Source: JAWLHU01 sp049324875
Lineage (GTDB): Bacteria; Bacillota; Sulfobacillia; Symbiobacteriales; Symbiobacteriaceae
Length of the DNA: 64,000 bases
NCBI GenBank assembly: GCA_049324875.1
Contig: JBMONC010000061.1
Location: 13,108 to 77,107, forward strand
Direction of reading: 5' to 3'
Part shown: positions 11,301 through 20,072 of the stretch, one piece after another
Position numbering within the stretch: the first letter of the stretch is position 1
Layout: the number at the start of each line of letters is the position of its first letter
Made by a program: the position numbers and the translations under genes
The notes under the pieces: generated by a model
Databases searched by the model: none
Told to the model about the DNA's origin: nothing
What the model saw: the letters and a program-made list of their open reading frames with translations, nothing else

Positions 11301-11381
11301 GGAGGGGGGGTCGCCCCCCCTCCACCCTCCCCCCTCGTCCAGCGGGTCGCACCATCTGACGCGCATGTCGTCAGATGGTGC
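11301..11381 (-). promoter_or_regulatory. Two strong hairpins ahead of accC
   Basis: Two perfect stems lie between the epsilon-like gene and accC. The first is 10 bp with a 3-base loop (11301-11310 with 11314-11323). The second is 12 bp with a 9-base loop (11349-11360 with 11370-11381). Neither has a T tract on the minus strand. They could set accC dosage by partial termination or protect mRNA ends. Confidence 0.5.
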
Positions 11382-11410
11382 TCCTTTGCTGTCGAGAATT
11401 GCTGGCCGCT

Positions 11411-11617
11411 CTAGCGGTTGCGGAAACTGGCGCGGGTCAGGTGGGTCTGGATCAGGCCGGCCTTGGCCCAGGCGCTTGGGGCCGGGGCCTGGGCTGGCGT
11501 GACGGGCTGGATGGATCTTATCTGGAAGCTGCCTGTGGGCTGGTCTAGCATGGCGGCGATGGCGGCGGTGATCGCGGCGACGATCTCCACCGGGACCTTG
11601 GCCTGCTCCTGGGTCAT
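11411..11617 (-). CDS. Small epsilon-like subunit of acyl-CoA carboxylase/decarboxylase
   Basis: The 68-aa product has an Ala/Ile-rich helix (VEIVAAITAAIAAMLDQ), a basic strand FQIRSIQPV and a C-terminal SAWAKAGLIQTHLTR. From memory, this layout matches the small epsilon subunit (MmdE) of methylmalonyl-CoA decarboxylase and the C-terminus of its delta subunit, which help assemble the carboxyltransferase complex. No membrane beta subunit is encoded nearby and a biotin carboxylase is, so the complex here is probably an ATP-dependent carboxylase. It lies between the biotin carrier and accC. Identification rests on pattern and position only. Confidence 0.55.
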   Translation of the reverse strand: MTQEQAKVPVEIVAAITAAIAAMLDQPTGSFQIRSIQPVTPAQAPAPSAWAKAGLIQTHLTRASFRNR

Positions 11618-11672
11618 GGGCTCTCTCCTCCCGTTGCCTGGGGATGCAGCGCCAGGCGCGCTACGGGGTTGC

Positions 11673-12092
11673 TCAGCCGATCACCACCAGCGGGTCGTTC
11701 AGGCTGACCGAGGTCCCCTTGGAGACCAGGATCTGCTTGACGGTGCCGGTGTAGGGGCTGGTGATGTCGTTCTCCATCTTCATCGCCTCGAGGACGACGA
11801 GGACATCGCCGGCCTTGACCGCCTGGCCCACCTCCACCTTCACCCCGACGATCATGCCGGGCAGCGGCGCCTTCACCGCCTGGCCGCCCTCCACCGGGGC
11901 GGCAGGGGCGGCGGGGGCCGCCGGGGCCGGGGCGGGAGCGGGGGTCGGGGCGGGGGCCGGCGCCGGGGCGGGGGCCGGGGTGTAGACCGGGGCCGGGGGT
12001 GCATAGGCGGGAGCGCCGGCCGGAGCGCCGACCTCTTCCACATCGACGTTGTAGGTTACGCCACCGATGGTCACCCGAAAACGTCTGGTCAT
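11673..12092 (-). CDS. Biotin carboxyl carrier protein
   Basis: The 139-aa carrier has an N-terminal ~35 residues (RRFRVTIGGVTYNVDVEE), then a long Ala-Pro linker (about 36-68) and a C-terminal biotinyl domain with the biotinylated lysine in EAMKMEND near residue 105. It shuttles carboxybiotin between AccC and the carboxyltransferase. The start is the ATG at 12092. The frame runs on upstream through the repeat array only because that DNA lacks stops. An AGGAGG lies 12 bases upstream, a little far; a four-codon ORF ending in an overlapping ATGA sits between. Confidence 0.9.
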   Translation of the reverse strand: MTRRFRVTIGGVTYNVDVEEVGAPAGAPAYAPPAPVYTPAPAPAPAPAPTPAPAPAPAAPAAPAAPVEGGQAVKAPLPGMIVGVKVEVGQAVKAGDVLVVLEAMKMENDITSPYTGTVKQILVSKGTSVSLNDPLVVIG

Positions 12093-12140
12093 GGTGGAAT
12101 CATGCCTCCTGGGGGTCCAAGTGATGTCGCCGCTGCGGCG

Positions 12141-12600
12141 GCGGTCTGAATCCGGCCCTGCCGGATTCACACGGGGCCTCTCCCGGTTTGCTCTGCAAAC
12201 CGCTGTCGGCGGTCTGAATCCGGCCCTGCCGGATTCACACGGGGCCTCTCCCGGTTTGCTCTGCAAACNNNNNNNNNNNNNNNNNNNNNNNNNNNNNNNN
12301 NNNNNNNNNNNNNNNNNNNNNNNNNNNNNNNNNNNNNNNNNNNNNNNNNNNNNNNNNNNNNNNNNNNNCGGTCTGAATCCGGCCCTGCCGGATTCACACG
12401 GGGCCTCTCCCGGTTTGCTCTGCAAACCGCTGTCGGCGGTCTGAATCCGGCCCTGCCGGATTCACACGGGGCCTCTCCCGGTTTGCTCTGCAAACGCTGT
12501 CGGCGGTCTGAATCCGGCCCTGCCGGATTCACACGGGGCCTCTCCCGGTTTGCTCTGCAAACCGCTGTCGGCGGTCTGAATCCGGCCCTGCCGGATTCAG
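12141..12600. repeat. Tandem 68-bp double-hairpin repeat between carrier and carboxyltransferase genes
   Basis: Five full or near-full units and one truncated unit begin near 12141, 12209, 12368, 12436, 12503 and 12571, with a period of 68 (one copy 67). Each carries two perfect hairpins: a 10-bp stem TGAATCCGGC/GCCGGATTCA with a 3-base loop and an 8-bp stem CGGTTTGC/GCAAACCG with a 3-base loop. The array directly abuts the stop codon of the carboxyltransferase gene, whose TGA is part of the first stem. An N run interrupts it, so the true copy number is unknown. Confidence 0.9.
12269..12368. other. Assembly gap (100 N) inside the repeat array
   Basis: One hundred N positions. Repeat units on both sides are near-identical, so the gap is an assembly collapse of the tandem array and its size is nominal. 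Confidence 0.99.
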
Positions 12601-14165
12601 ACGGGGAAGTTGCCGTGCTTTTTGGCCGGGCGGGACTCCCGCTTGTTGGCCAGCGCCTGCAGCGCCTGGGCCAGCATCCGCCGGGTCTGGCGGGGGTCGA
12701 TCACCGCTTCGACGAAGCCGCGGCCCGCCGCGTTGTACGGGATGTTGAACTTCTCCTTGTAGGCGGCGACCCATTCGGCCCTTGCGGCCTTGGGATCCTC
12801 CACCTCGGGGCCGGGCTTGAAGAGCACGTTGGCCGCCCCGTCGGCTCCCATCACCGCGATCTCGGCGGTGGGCCAGGCGACGGTAAAGTCGGCGCCCAGC
12901 GACTGGGAGGACATGGCCAGATAGGCGCCGCCGTAAGCCTTGCGCAGCACGACCACCAGCTTGGGCACCGTGGCCTCGCAGTAGGCGTAGAGCAGTTTGG
13001 CGCCGTGACGGATGATCCCGCCGTACTCCTGGTTGATGCCCGGCAGGTAGCCCGGGGTGTCGACGAAGGTGATCACCGGGATGTTGAAGGCATCGCAGAA
13101 CCGGATGAAGCGGGAGGCCTTGTCGGAGGCGTTGATGTCGATGCAGCCCGCCAACACCTTGGCCTGGTTGGCGATGATGCCCACCGACCGGCCGCCCAGG
13201 CGGCCGAAGCCGACCACCATATTCATCGCCCAGCCCGGCTGGACCTCGAAGAAATCGCCGTGGTCCAGCACGCCGGTGATCACGTCCCGCACATCGTAGG
13301 GCTTGTTCGGGTTATCCGGCACGATCTGCAGCAGCCGCTCCTCCGCCCGCTCCAGGGGATCGGTCAGGGGCAGGGCCGGGGCGTCGTCCACGTTGTTGGG
13401 GGGCAGGAAGGAGAGCAGCCGGCGGACCATGGAGAGGCAGGTCTGCTCGTCGGGGGCCGCGAAGTGGGCCACCCCGGACTTCTCCGCATGGGCGCGGGCG
13501 CCGCCCAGCTCGTCGTGGGTGGTCACCTCGCCGGTGACCGCCTTGATCACCTCAGGGCCGGTGATGTACATGTAGCTGGTCTTGTCCACCATGAAGATGA
13601 AGTCGGTCAGACCCGGGGAGTAGACCGCACCGCCGGCGCAGGGGCCCATGATCACCGAGATCTGGGGGATGACGCCGCTGGCGATGGTGTTGTTGAAGAA
13701 GATCTGGCCGTAGCCGTTCAGCGAGTCGATGTGCTCCTGGATCCGGGCGCCGCCCGAATCCTGGATGCCGATGATCGGGCAGCCAGCCTTCAGCGCCAGC
13801 TTCTGGACCTTGATGATCTTCTCGGCGTGCATCTCGCCCAGGGAGCCGCCCATCACGGTGAAGTCCTGGGAGAAGGCGTAGACGGTCCGCCCCTCGATGC
13901 GGCCGAAGCCGGTGATGACACCCTCCGCCGGGTTCTCCCGCTGGGGCATGCCCAGCTCGGTGCCCCGGTGGCGGACGTGCAGGTCGATCTCGGTAAAGGA
14001 GCCCGGATCAAAGAGCAGCTCCAGCCGCTCCCGGGCGGTCAGCTTGCCCTGCTCGTGGCGCTTGGCAATCGCCTTCTCGCCACCGCCCAGCCGCAGCCGG
14101 GCCTCCTTCTCGGCCAGTTGCCGGACCAGTTCCTCCATGCTCACGGTGCTCTGTTCACTCCTCAC
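12597..14165 (-). CDS. Propionyl-CoA carboxylase / methylmalonyl-CoA decarboxylase carboxyltransferase subunit
   Basis: The 522-aa carboxyltransferase moves carboxyl between biotin and acyl-CoA. It has the tandem crotonase-like halves of the family. The acyl-CoA half holds GGARIQEHIDSL and the oxyanion region MGPCAGGAVYSPG near residue 175. The biotin half holds FVDTPGYLPG near 365 and the second oxyanion glycines in RKAYGGAYLAM near 404. Length is normal. It follows the epimerase and precedes the carrier, separated by the 68-bp repeats. With biotin carboxylase in the operon and no decarboxylase beta pump, carboxylation of propionyl-CoA is the more likely direction. Confidence 0.92.
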   Translation of the reverse strand: MRSEQSTVSMEELVRQLAEKEARLRLGGGEKAIAKRHEQGKLTARERLELLFDPGSFTEIDLHVRHRGTELGMPQRENPAEGVITGFGRIEGRTVYAFSQDFTVMGGSLGEMHAEKIIKVQKLALKAGCPIIGIQDSGGARIQEHIDSLNGYGQIFFNNTIASGVIPQISVIMGPCAGGAVYSPGLTDFIFMVDKTSYMYITGPEVIKAVTGEVTTHDELGGARAHAEKSGVAHFAAPDEQTCLSMVRRLLSFLPPNNVDDAPALPLTDPLERAEERLLQIVPDNPNKPYDVRDVITGVLDHGDFFEVQPGWAMNMVVGFGRLGGRSVGIIANQAKVLAGCIDINASDKASRFIRFCDAFNIPVITFVDTPGYLPGINQEYGGIIRHGAKLLYAYCEATVPKLVVVLRKAYGGAYLAMSSQSLGADFTVAWPTAEIAVMGADGAANVLFKPGPEVEDPKAARAEWVAAYKEKFNIPYNAAGRGFVEAVIDPRQTRRMLAQALQALANKRESRPAKKHGNFPV

Positions 14166-14214
14166 TCCACGGTTGATGGGCGGTCCCGTTGCCAGCCGCC
14201 CATCGCCGGACGCT

Positions 14215-14625
14215 CTAATGATCCCGCTTCTGCACGAGCTCGGTCAGGACACCGCCGGTCGTCTTCGGGTGCAGGAAGCAGACCAGGGTCTGGTGGGCGC
14301 CGGGGCGCGGCTCCTCGGAGAGCGGTGTCAGCCCCTGCTGCTTCGCCTCGGTGATGGCGGCCCGGATGTCGGCCACCTCGTAGGCGATGTGGTGCATCCC
14401 CTCGCCCCGCTTCTCGATGTGCTTGGCGATCGGGCCGTCCGCCGCCGTGGACTCCAGCAGCTCAATGCGGGCATCGCCCACCTGGAAGAAGGCGACCCGC
14501 ACCTTCTGGGTGGGGACCTCCTCGATCCCCTCGAAGGCCATGCCGAGCTGATCCCGGTAGATGGGGATCTGGGCCTCCAGCTCCTTGACGGCGATCCCAA
14601 TGTGGTCAATCTTCTTCATCATCAT
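14215..14625 (-). CDS. mce: Methylmalonyl-CoA epimerase
   Basis: This 136-aa vicinal-oxygen-chelate enzyme interconverts (S)- and (R)-methylmalonyl-CoA, linking carboxylase and mutase. Two beta-alpha-beta modules are visible. The metal ligand His8 lies in KIDHIGIAV, a histidine in GMHHIAYEV and a glutamate in VLTELV. The start has three consecutive ATG codons, so one or two residues are uncertain. It lies 40 bases downstream of the small membrane protein gene in the mutase operon, consistent with its pathway role. Confidence 0.94.
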   Translation of the reverse strand: MMMKKIDHIGIAVKELEAQIPIYRDQLGMAFEGIEEVPTQKVRVAFFQVGDARIELLESTAADGPIAKHIEKRGEGMHHIAYEVADIRAAITEAKQQGLTPLSEEPRPGAHQTLVCFLHPKTTGGVLTELVQKRDH

Positions 14626-14664
14626 ACCAGATGGGCCTCCTTATGACCAGATACTAATACGACA

Positions 14665-14835
14665 TTATAAAACGTCGATCAGGATGCCCAGGATGCCGCT
14701 CAGGAGGACCAGGCCCCCCACCACCTGGATCAGCCAGGCCAGCGGTGCCTGCCGGGAGAGGCGGCGGCCCATCACCAGCGTCACCAGGCCGCCCACGGCG
14801 AACATCAGGGAGATGATCAGGAGCGGGGAGATCAT
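14665..14835 (-). CDS. Small two-helix membrane protein coupled to the mutase B12 subunit
   Basis: The 56-aa ORF starts with ATG overlapping the stop of the B12-binding subunit gene (ATGA), a translational-coupling arrangement. The product has two hydrophobic helices (about residues 3-22 and 32-52) with a basic loop GRRLSRQ between them, so both ends probably face the same side. No family is recognised. Conservation of the coupling would argue for a role with the mutase; chance is possible but the TAA-terminated, strongly hydrophobic composition looks genuine. Confidence 0.65.
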   Translation of the reverse strand: MISPLLIISLMFAVGGLVTLVMGRRLSRQAPLAWLIQVVGGLVLLSGILGILIDVL

Positions 14836-15230
14836 GCCGGCTTCACGTGCTGCTGGATGAACTGGATGGCAGCGGCGGTCGGGGTGCCGGGGGTGAAGAC
14901 CTCGGCCACGCCGGCGGCCTTCAGGCCGGGGATATCCTCCGCCGGGATCACCCCACCGCCCACCACCAGCACATCCGCCATCCCCCGGTCCCGAAGCGCC
15001 TGGACCGTCTTGGGCAGCAGGGTGTTGTGGGCGCCGGAGAGGATGGAGAGGGCGACCACGTCCACATCCTCCTGGAGCGCCGCCTCAGCGATCTGGTCAG
15101 GGGTCTGGCGGAGGCCGGTGTAGATCACCTCGAAGCCGGCGTCACGGAAGGCCCGGGCGATCACCTTGGCGCCCCGGTCGTGGCCGTCGAGGCCGGGCTT
15201 GGCTACGAGGACGCGAATCTTCCGCTCCAT
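14832..15230 (-). CDS. Methylmalonyl-CoA mutase, B12-binding subunit
   Basis: The 132-aa protein is the stand-alone cobalamin-binding domain of methylmalonyl-CoA mutase. The lower-ligand motif DGHDRG has its histidine at residue 17, and the downstream SILSGAHNTLLPK and VVGGGVIPAEDI segments that cradle the nucleotide tail are intact. It pairs with the large subunit encoded 3 bases upstream, the two-gene form found in many thermophiles and archaea. It overlaps the small membrane protein start by 3 bases. Confidence 0.95.
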   Translation of the reverse strand: MERKIRVLVAKPGLDGHDRGAKVIARAFRDAGFEVIYTGLRQTPDQIAEAALQEDVDVVALSILSGAHNTLLPKTVQALRDRGMADVLVVGGGVIPAEDIPGLKAAGVAEVFTPGTPTAAAIQFIQQHVKPA

Positions 15231-15233
15231 ACC

Positions 15234-16910
<1,677 letters not shown>

Positions 16911-17040
16911 TCACCCCATCACGTGGTAGTGGAGTCATGCACACGCAGCGGGGGGCAAGGGGTGCCCCACCTGCCTATCCACCTGCCATTCTAAGGCGGC
17001 GGACGCCGGGCCACCATCCTCCATGCACCGTAAAGCGGGA

Positions 17041-17264
17041 GGCCGACAAAGCGCTATAAGCGAGACCTTTGATAGGGCTTCACCCTGAGAGTTCCCGTTC
17101 CTTGTAGCCATATTCCCGGCATGAATCGGGCACCACAGCGAGTCTTATACCCCCTCGGCGACTTCGCTGCCGCTTATAAGGCTACCGAACGTTTGGTACC
17201 AATAATCTTCCGAGTTAGGCGACAATCCAACCAAAACTCTATCCGTTTTCGATAGAGGTCGGCC
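17041..17264 (-). ncRNA. Large structured RNA element, possibly HEARO/IscB-omegaRNA-like
   Basis: The region is clearly less GC-rich than its surroundings and folds into nested helices: an outer 7-bp stem (17041-17047 with 17258-17264), CTCTATC/GATAGAG (17237-17257), CGTTC/GAACG plus GTAGCC/GGCTAC (17096-17109 with 17180-17191) enclosing CCCG/CGGG (17115-17130) and CAGCGAGTC/GACTTCGCTG (17136-17169), CGCT/AGCG (17052-17062) and AGGG/CCCT (17074-17086). Total length is about 224. Length and the minus-strand strings CTTATAAGCGG and GGGTGAAGCCC recall, from memory only, HEARO RNAs. No IscB gene is adjacent. Strand is uncertain; on minus it would also be the mutase operon leader. Confidence 0.55.
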
Positions 17265-17312
17265 ATTTCCTTCTCACAAAGACGCATCGATCCTGCCTCC
17301 TACGAGGGGGCG

Positions 17313-17352
17313 TGTAGTCCGATGGTGCCATGGTGGGGCGGACGGGACTACA
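17313..17352 (+). promoter_or_regulatory. Inverted repeat upstream of the oxidase operon
   Basis: TGTAGTCC and GGACTACA form a perfect 8-bp inverted repeat around 24 bases that contain a second small palindrome ATGGTGCCAT. It lies about 100 bp upstream of the oxidase start. Function is unknown; a leader hairpin or operator is possible. Confidence 0.4.
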
Positions 17353-17386
17353 TACCTGCGAGCGGCATCTCCACTTTTCGAAGGAT

Positions 17387-17402
17387 TGTGATGAAGATCA
17401 CA
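17387..17402 (+). promoter_or_regulatory. Perfect CRP/FNR-type operator
   Basis: TGTGATGAAGATCACA is an exact TGTGA-N6-TCACA palindrome, the consensus of CRP and of Gram-positive Fnr. It lies 48 bp before the oxidase ATG, so an Fnr-type regulator probably controls the operon by oxygen or redox state. No candidate regulator gene is in the window. Confidence 0.7.
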
Positions 17403-17450
17403 GACGCGGTAGCCTGAAGGTGCAACAAGGACGCGATGGGAGGGAGTGCG

Positions 17451-18758
17451 ATGAGTTACCCACTGTGGGAGGTTCCCTACCTGGGCGGCGGTCTGCTGAT
17501 TGCGATCGTCGCCGTGCTGCACGTCTTCGTCTCCCAGTTTGCGGTGGGCGGCGGCCTCTTCCTGGCCCTGGCGGGGCGGGAGGCCTACCGGACACAGGAC
17601 CTGCACTGGCTGGAGTACCTCAAACGGCACACGCGATTCTTTCTGCTGGTCACGGCGGTCTTCGGAGCGGTCTCCGGCGTCGGCATCTGGTTCACCATCG
17701 GGCTGATCAGCCCGCAGGCCACCTCGATCCTGATCCGCACCTTTGTCTGGGGCTGGGCGATCGAATGGTGCTTCTTCCTGATCGAGATCGCCGCCCTCCT
17801 CCTCTACTATTACGGCTGGAACCGGATCGACCCGAAGACCCACCAGCTGCTGGCCTGGGTCTACGCCATCTCCTCCTTCCTGACCCTGGCGGTGATCAAC
17901 GGGATCGTCGCCTTCATGCTCACCCCGGGTCGGTGGCCGGAGACCGGCTCCTTCTGGCACGGCTGGATCAACCCGAGCTACTTCCCGGGCCTGGTGGCCC
18001 GCACCGCCGCCTCGCTGGCCCTGGCGGGGCTCTACGGGCTGCTCACCTCGGTGTGGCAGGGGCAGAGCACCGTGCGGGAGCGGCTGGTCCGGTTCGCCTC
18101 CCGGTTTGTGCTGGTCGCCTTCGTCTTCTTCGCCGTCGCCTCCGTCTGGTGGATGGCGGTGATCCCGCCCGATGCCCGTGAGCTGGCCATGGGCGGAGCC
18201 GCCCCGGTGGCGATCATGAACGCCGGCACCCTCATCTTCTCGGTGATCATCCTCGGCGGCATCTACTTCGGCCCCTTCCTCCGGCCGGCCAAGACCTCGA
18301 TCACCTTCGCCGTGGTGATGCTGGCCCTGGGGCTGCTGGCCACCGGCGGCGCCGAGTGGGTCCGGGAGGGCGTCCGCAAGCCCTATGTGATCTATGGCTA
18401 CCTCTACTCCAACGGCCACTTCGTGGGCGAGCAGCCCTACGCCGAGGGGGTCCTTACCCGGGCCAAGTGGTCGGTCTACGGCAGCGTCGAGAACGCCCCC
18501 AGCCTGGTCGCAGCGGGGCAGGACCTCTTCCGGGTGGAGTGCGCCTCCTGCCACACGGTCAATGGCTACAACGGGATCAGGCCGCTGGTGAAGGGCTGGA
18601 CGGCGGACTTCGCTTACGACCAGATCGGACGGCTCAACATGCTCAAGGGCTACATGCCGCCCTTCCTGGGGAACGACCAGGAGCGGAAGGCCCTCGCCAC
18701 CTACCTGGAGAGCCTGAACAAGAAGGAGGCGAAGCCGCATGCCACTGCCCAACGCTGA
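17451..18758 (+). CDS. Cytochrome bd-like oxidase CydA-type subunit with fused cytochrome c
   Basis: The 435-aa protein has about nine membrane helices of the CydA type. The N-terminal helix carries VLHVFVSQFAVGGGLF with the conserved heme-ligand-type histidine, and SGVGIWFTIGL and WGWAIEWCFFLIEIAALLLYY follow. The C-terminal ~80 residues form a class I cytochrome c with CASCH at 364-368 and a distal methionine in GYMPPF. This matches the OR-C branch of the bd superfamily, which probably takes electrons from cytochrome c rather than quinol. The start at 17451 is chosen for its GGAGGGAG ribosome site; ATG 17436 is less likely. Confidence 0.8.
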   Translation: MSYPLWEVPYLGGGLLIAIVAVLHVFVSQFAVGGGLFLALAGREAYRTQDLHWLEYLKRHTRFFLLVTAVFGAVSGVGIWFTIGLISPQATSILIRTFVWGWAIEWCFFLIEIAALLLYYYGWNRIDPKTHQLLAWVYAISSFLTLAVINGIVAFMLTPGRWPETGSFWHGWINPSYFPGLVARTAASLALAGLYGLLTSVWQGQSTVRERLVRFASRFVLVAFVFFAVASVWWMAVIPPDARELAMGGAAPVAIMNAGTLIFSVIILGGIYFGPFLRPAKTSITFAVVMLALGLLATGGAEWVREGVRKPYVIYGYLYSNGHFVGEQPYAEGVLTRAKWSVYGSVENAPSLVAAGQDLFRVECASCHTVNGYNGIRPLVKGWTADFAYDQIGRLNMLKGYMPPFLGNDQERKALATYLESLNKKEAKPHATAQR

Positions 18759-19833
18759 GCCGATCGGGCTGCCCGCTCCCGCCTGGCTGCTCCAGTTCCT
18801 GCTGGTGCTCACCTTCGTGCTCCACGTGGTCCCCATGTCGATCACCCTGGGCGGCTCGCTGGCCGGGCTGGTGATGGAGGTCCGGGGCCGGCTGCAGCCT
18901 GACAAGCCCTTCCGGGCGCTGGCGGGGCGGATCTGGGGGGCGCTGCCCTCGGTCACCGCCTTCACCATCACCCTGGGGGTGGCGCCGCTGCTCTTTGTCC
19001 AGCTGATCTACGGCAAGTTCTTCTACCCGGCCTCGATCCTGACAGGCTGGTCCTGGTTTGCGGTGATCCCGGTCCTGATTGTCGGCTACTACCTGCTCTA
19101 CCTGCAGGCGATGGGGCCGGCCGGGGCCCGCTGGCGCCCCTGGGCCGGTCTGGGAGCAGCGCTCTGCTTCCTGGCCATCGCCGGGATCTACGTCTCCACC
19201 ATCTCGATGACCACCGAGCCGGAGAGCTGGAAGGCGCTCTATGCGGCGTCGCAGCGGGGGGTGCACTTCCTGGTCAACCTGCCGCGCTGGCTGCACGTGC
19301 TCTTCGGCGCCACCGCCATGGCGGGTGGGCTGATGGCGCTCTTCGGCCACCTCTCGGAGGAGCGGCCCTTCAGCCTCCATGCCCGCACCTGCGGCACCGC
19401 CTGGGTGGGGCTCTCCCTGCTGGCCCAGGCGCCGGTCTCCCTCTGGTACCTCTCCACCTTCAGCGAGACCGCCCGGGGGGCCGTGGCGCTCTGGATCCCG
19501 GCCGCTGCGGAGTCGCTGGCCGCGGTGGGCCTGCTGCTGCTCTGGGTCAGCCGGACCGGTGCGGCACGCCCGGTGATGGGCTGGTCGGCGATGGGCGCTC
19601 TGGTCGCCTCCGCCGCTCTGCTGGCGGTGCAGCGCCACCTGGTGAGGCAGGCCCTCCTCTCGCCCCACATCGACGTGGCCACCGACTGGAAGCTGCAGCC
19701 CCAGTGGGATGTCTTCACCCTCTTCGCCCTGCTGCTGGTCGCCACCATCGGGCTGCTGGCCTACCTGGTGGTGCGGTACCTGCGGGCGCTGAAAGCGCAG
19801 GAGCCGGGGCAGATGAGCCGGACGGCTGATTGA
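18739..19833 (+). CDS. Second membrane subunit of the bd-like oxidase (CydA')
   Basis: The 364-aa polytopic protein has about eight membrane helices and starts 20 bases inside the cytochrome c-fused CydA gene, so translation is coupled. The first helix LTFVLHVVPMSITLGGSLAG again has a histidine in the place of the CydA heme ligand, which supports a CydA duplicate rather than CydB. Later helices keep histidines at RGVHFLVNLPRWLHVLFG. In the OR-C type enzyme the two CydA-like chains form the complex. A terminator follows. Confidence 0.75.
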   Translation: MPLPNAEPIGLPAPAWLLQFLLVLTFVLHVVPMSITLGGSLAGLVMEVRGRLQPDKPFRALAGRIWGALPSVTAFTITLGVAPLLFVQLIYGKFFYPASILTGWSWFAVIPVLIVGYYLLYLQAMGPAGARWRPWAGLGAALCFLAIAGIYVSTISMTTEPESWKALYAASQRGVHFLVNLPRWLHVLFGATAMAGGLMALFGHLSEERPFSLHARTCGTAWVGLSLLAQAPVSLWYLSTFSETARGAVALWIPAAAESLAAVGLLLLWVSRTGAARPVMGWSAMGALVASAALLAVQRHLVRQALLSPHIDVATDWKLQPQWDVFTLFALLLVATIGLLAYLVVRYLRALKAQEPGQMSRTAD

Positions 19834-19885
19834 ACCGCTACGAATGAGATGCCCCGTCCGGGCATGACAGAACCGGACGTTTATC

Positions 19886-19930
19886 AGCAAAGGCCGCCCC
19901 CGGGATGCGGGGGACGGCCTTTGCTGTTTC
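19886..19930 (+). terminator. Terminator of the oxidase operon
   Basis: A long hairpin pairs AGCAAAGGCCG with CGGCCTTTGCT and an inner C-rich/G-rich arm across a GGATG loop, 52 bases after the oxidase stop. A short T run follows. Confidence 0.85.
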
Positions 19931-19987
19931 GTCCACCGGATCATCCGCCTCCTAAATCATGCGATTTTCAAATCATTACCTGACTAC

Positions 19988-20017
19988 TTGAATTATTATG
20001 AATAAATGTTCTATGCT
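19988..20017 (+). promoter_or_regulatory. Sigma-70-type promoter of the split vioB-like operon
   Basis: TTGAAT (19988-19993) and TATGCT (20012-20017) are spaced 18 bp within a markedly AT-rich stretch. The predicted start is near 20024, about 50 bases before the first gene. Confidence 0.6.
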
Positions 20018-20072
20018 ATAAGCGCTTCATTCCCGCGAGATCGGCCCCATACCGACGAAAGGGGGATCTTTG

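Noticed and set aside
12067..12532. Open frames reading through the 68-bp repeats on both strands
   Set aside because: The period is not a multiple of three, so all frames are crossed, and the translation only repeats the hairpin text. There is no start site or family.
12141..12600. Possible CRISPR array
   Set aside because: Units are contiguous 68-bp copies with no unique spacers; each is two hairpins. No cas genes are near.
17041..17264. Cobalamin, c-di-AMP, TPP or T-box leader
   Set aside because: I compared the conserved cores I remember with both strands. Only short coincidences were found, such as TGAAGCCC and TGAGAG, without the required order.
20070..20072. TTG start one codon before the ferritin-like gene ATG
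   Set aside because: The ATG at 20073 has equal spacing to the ribosome site and is the stronger start.
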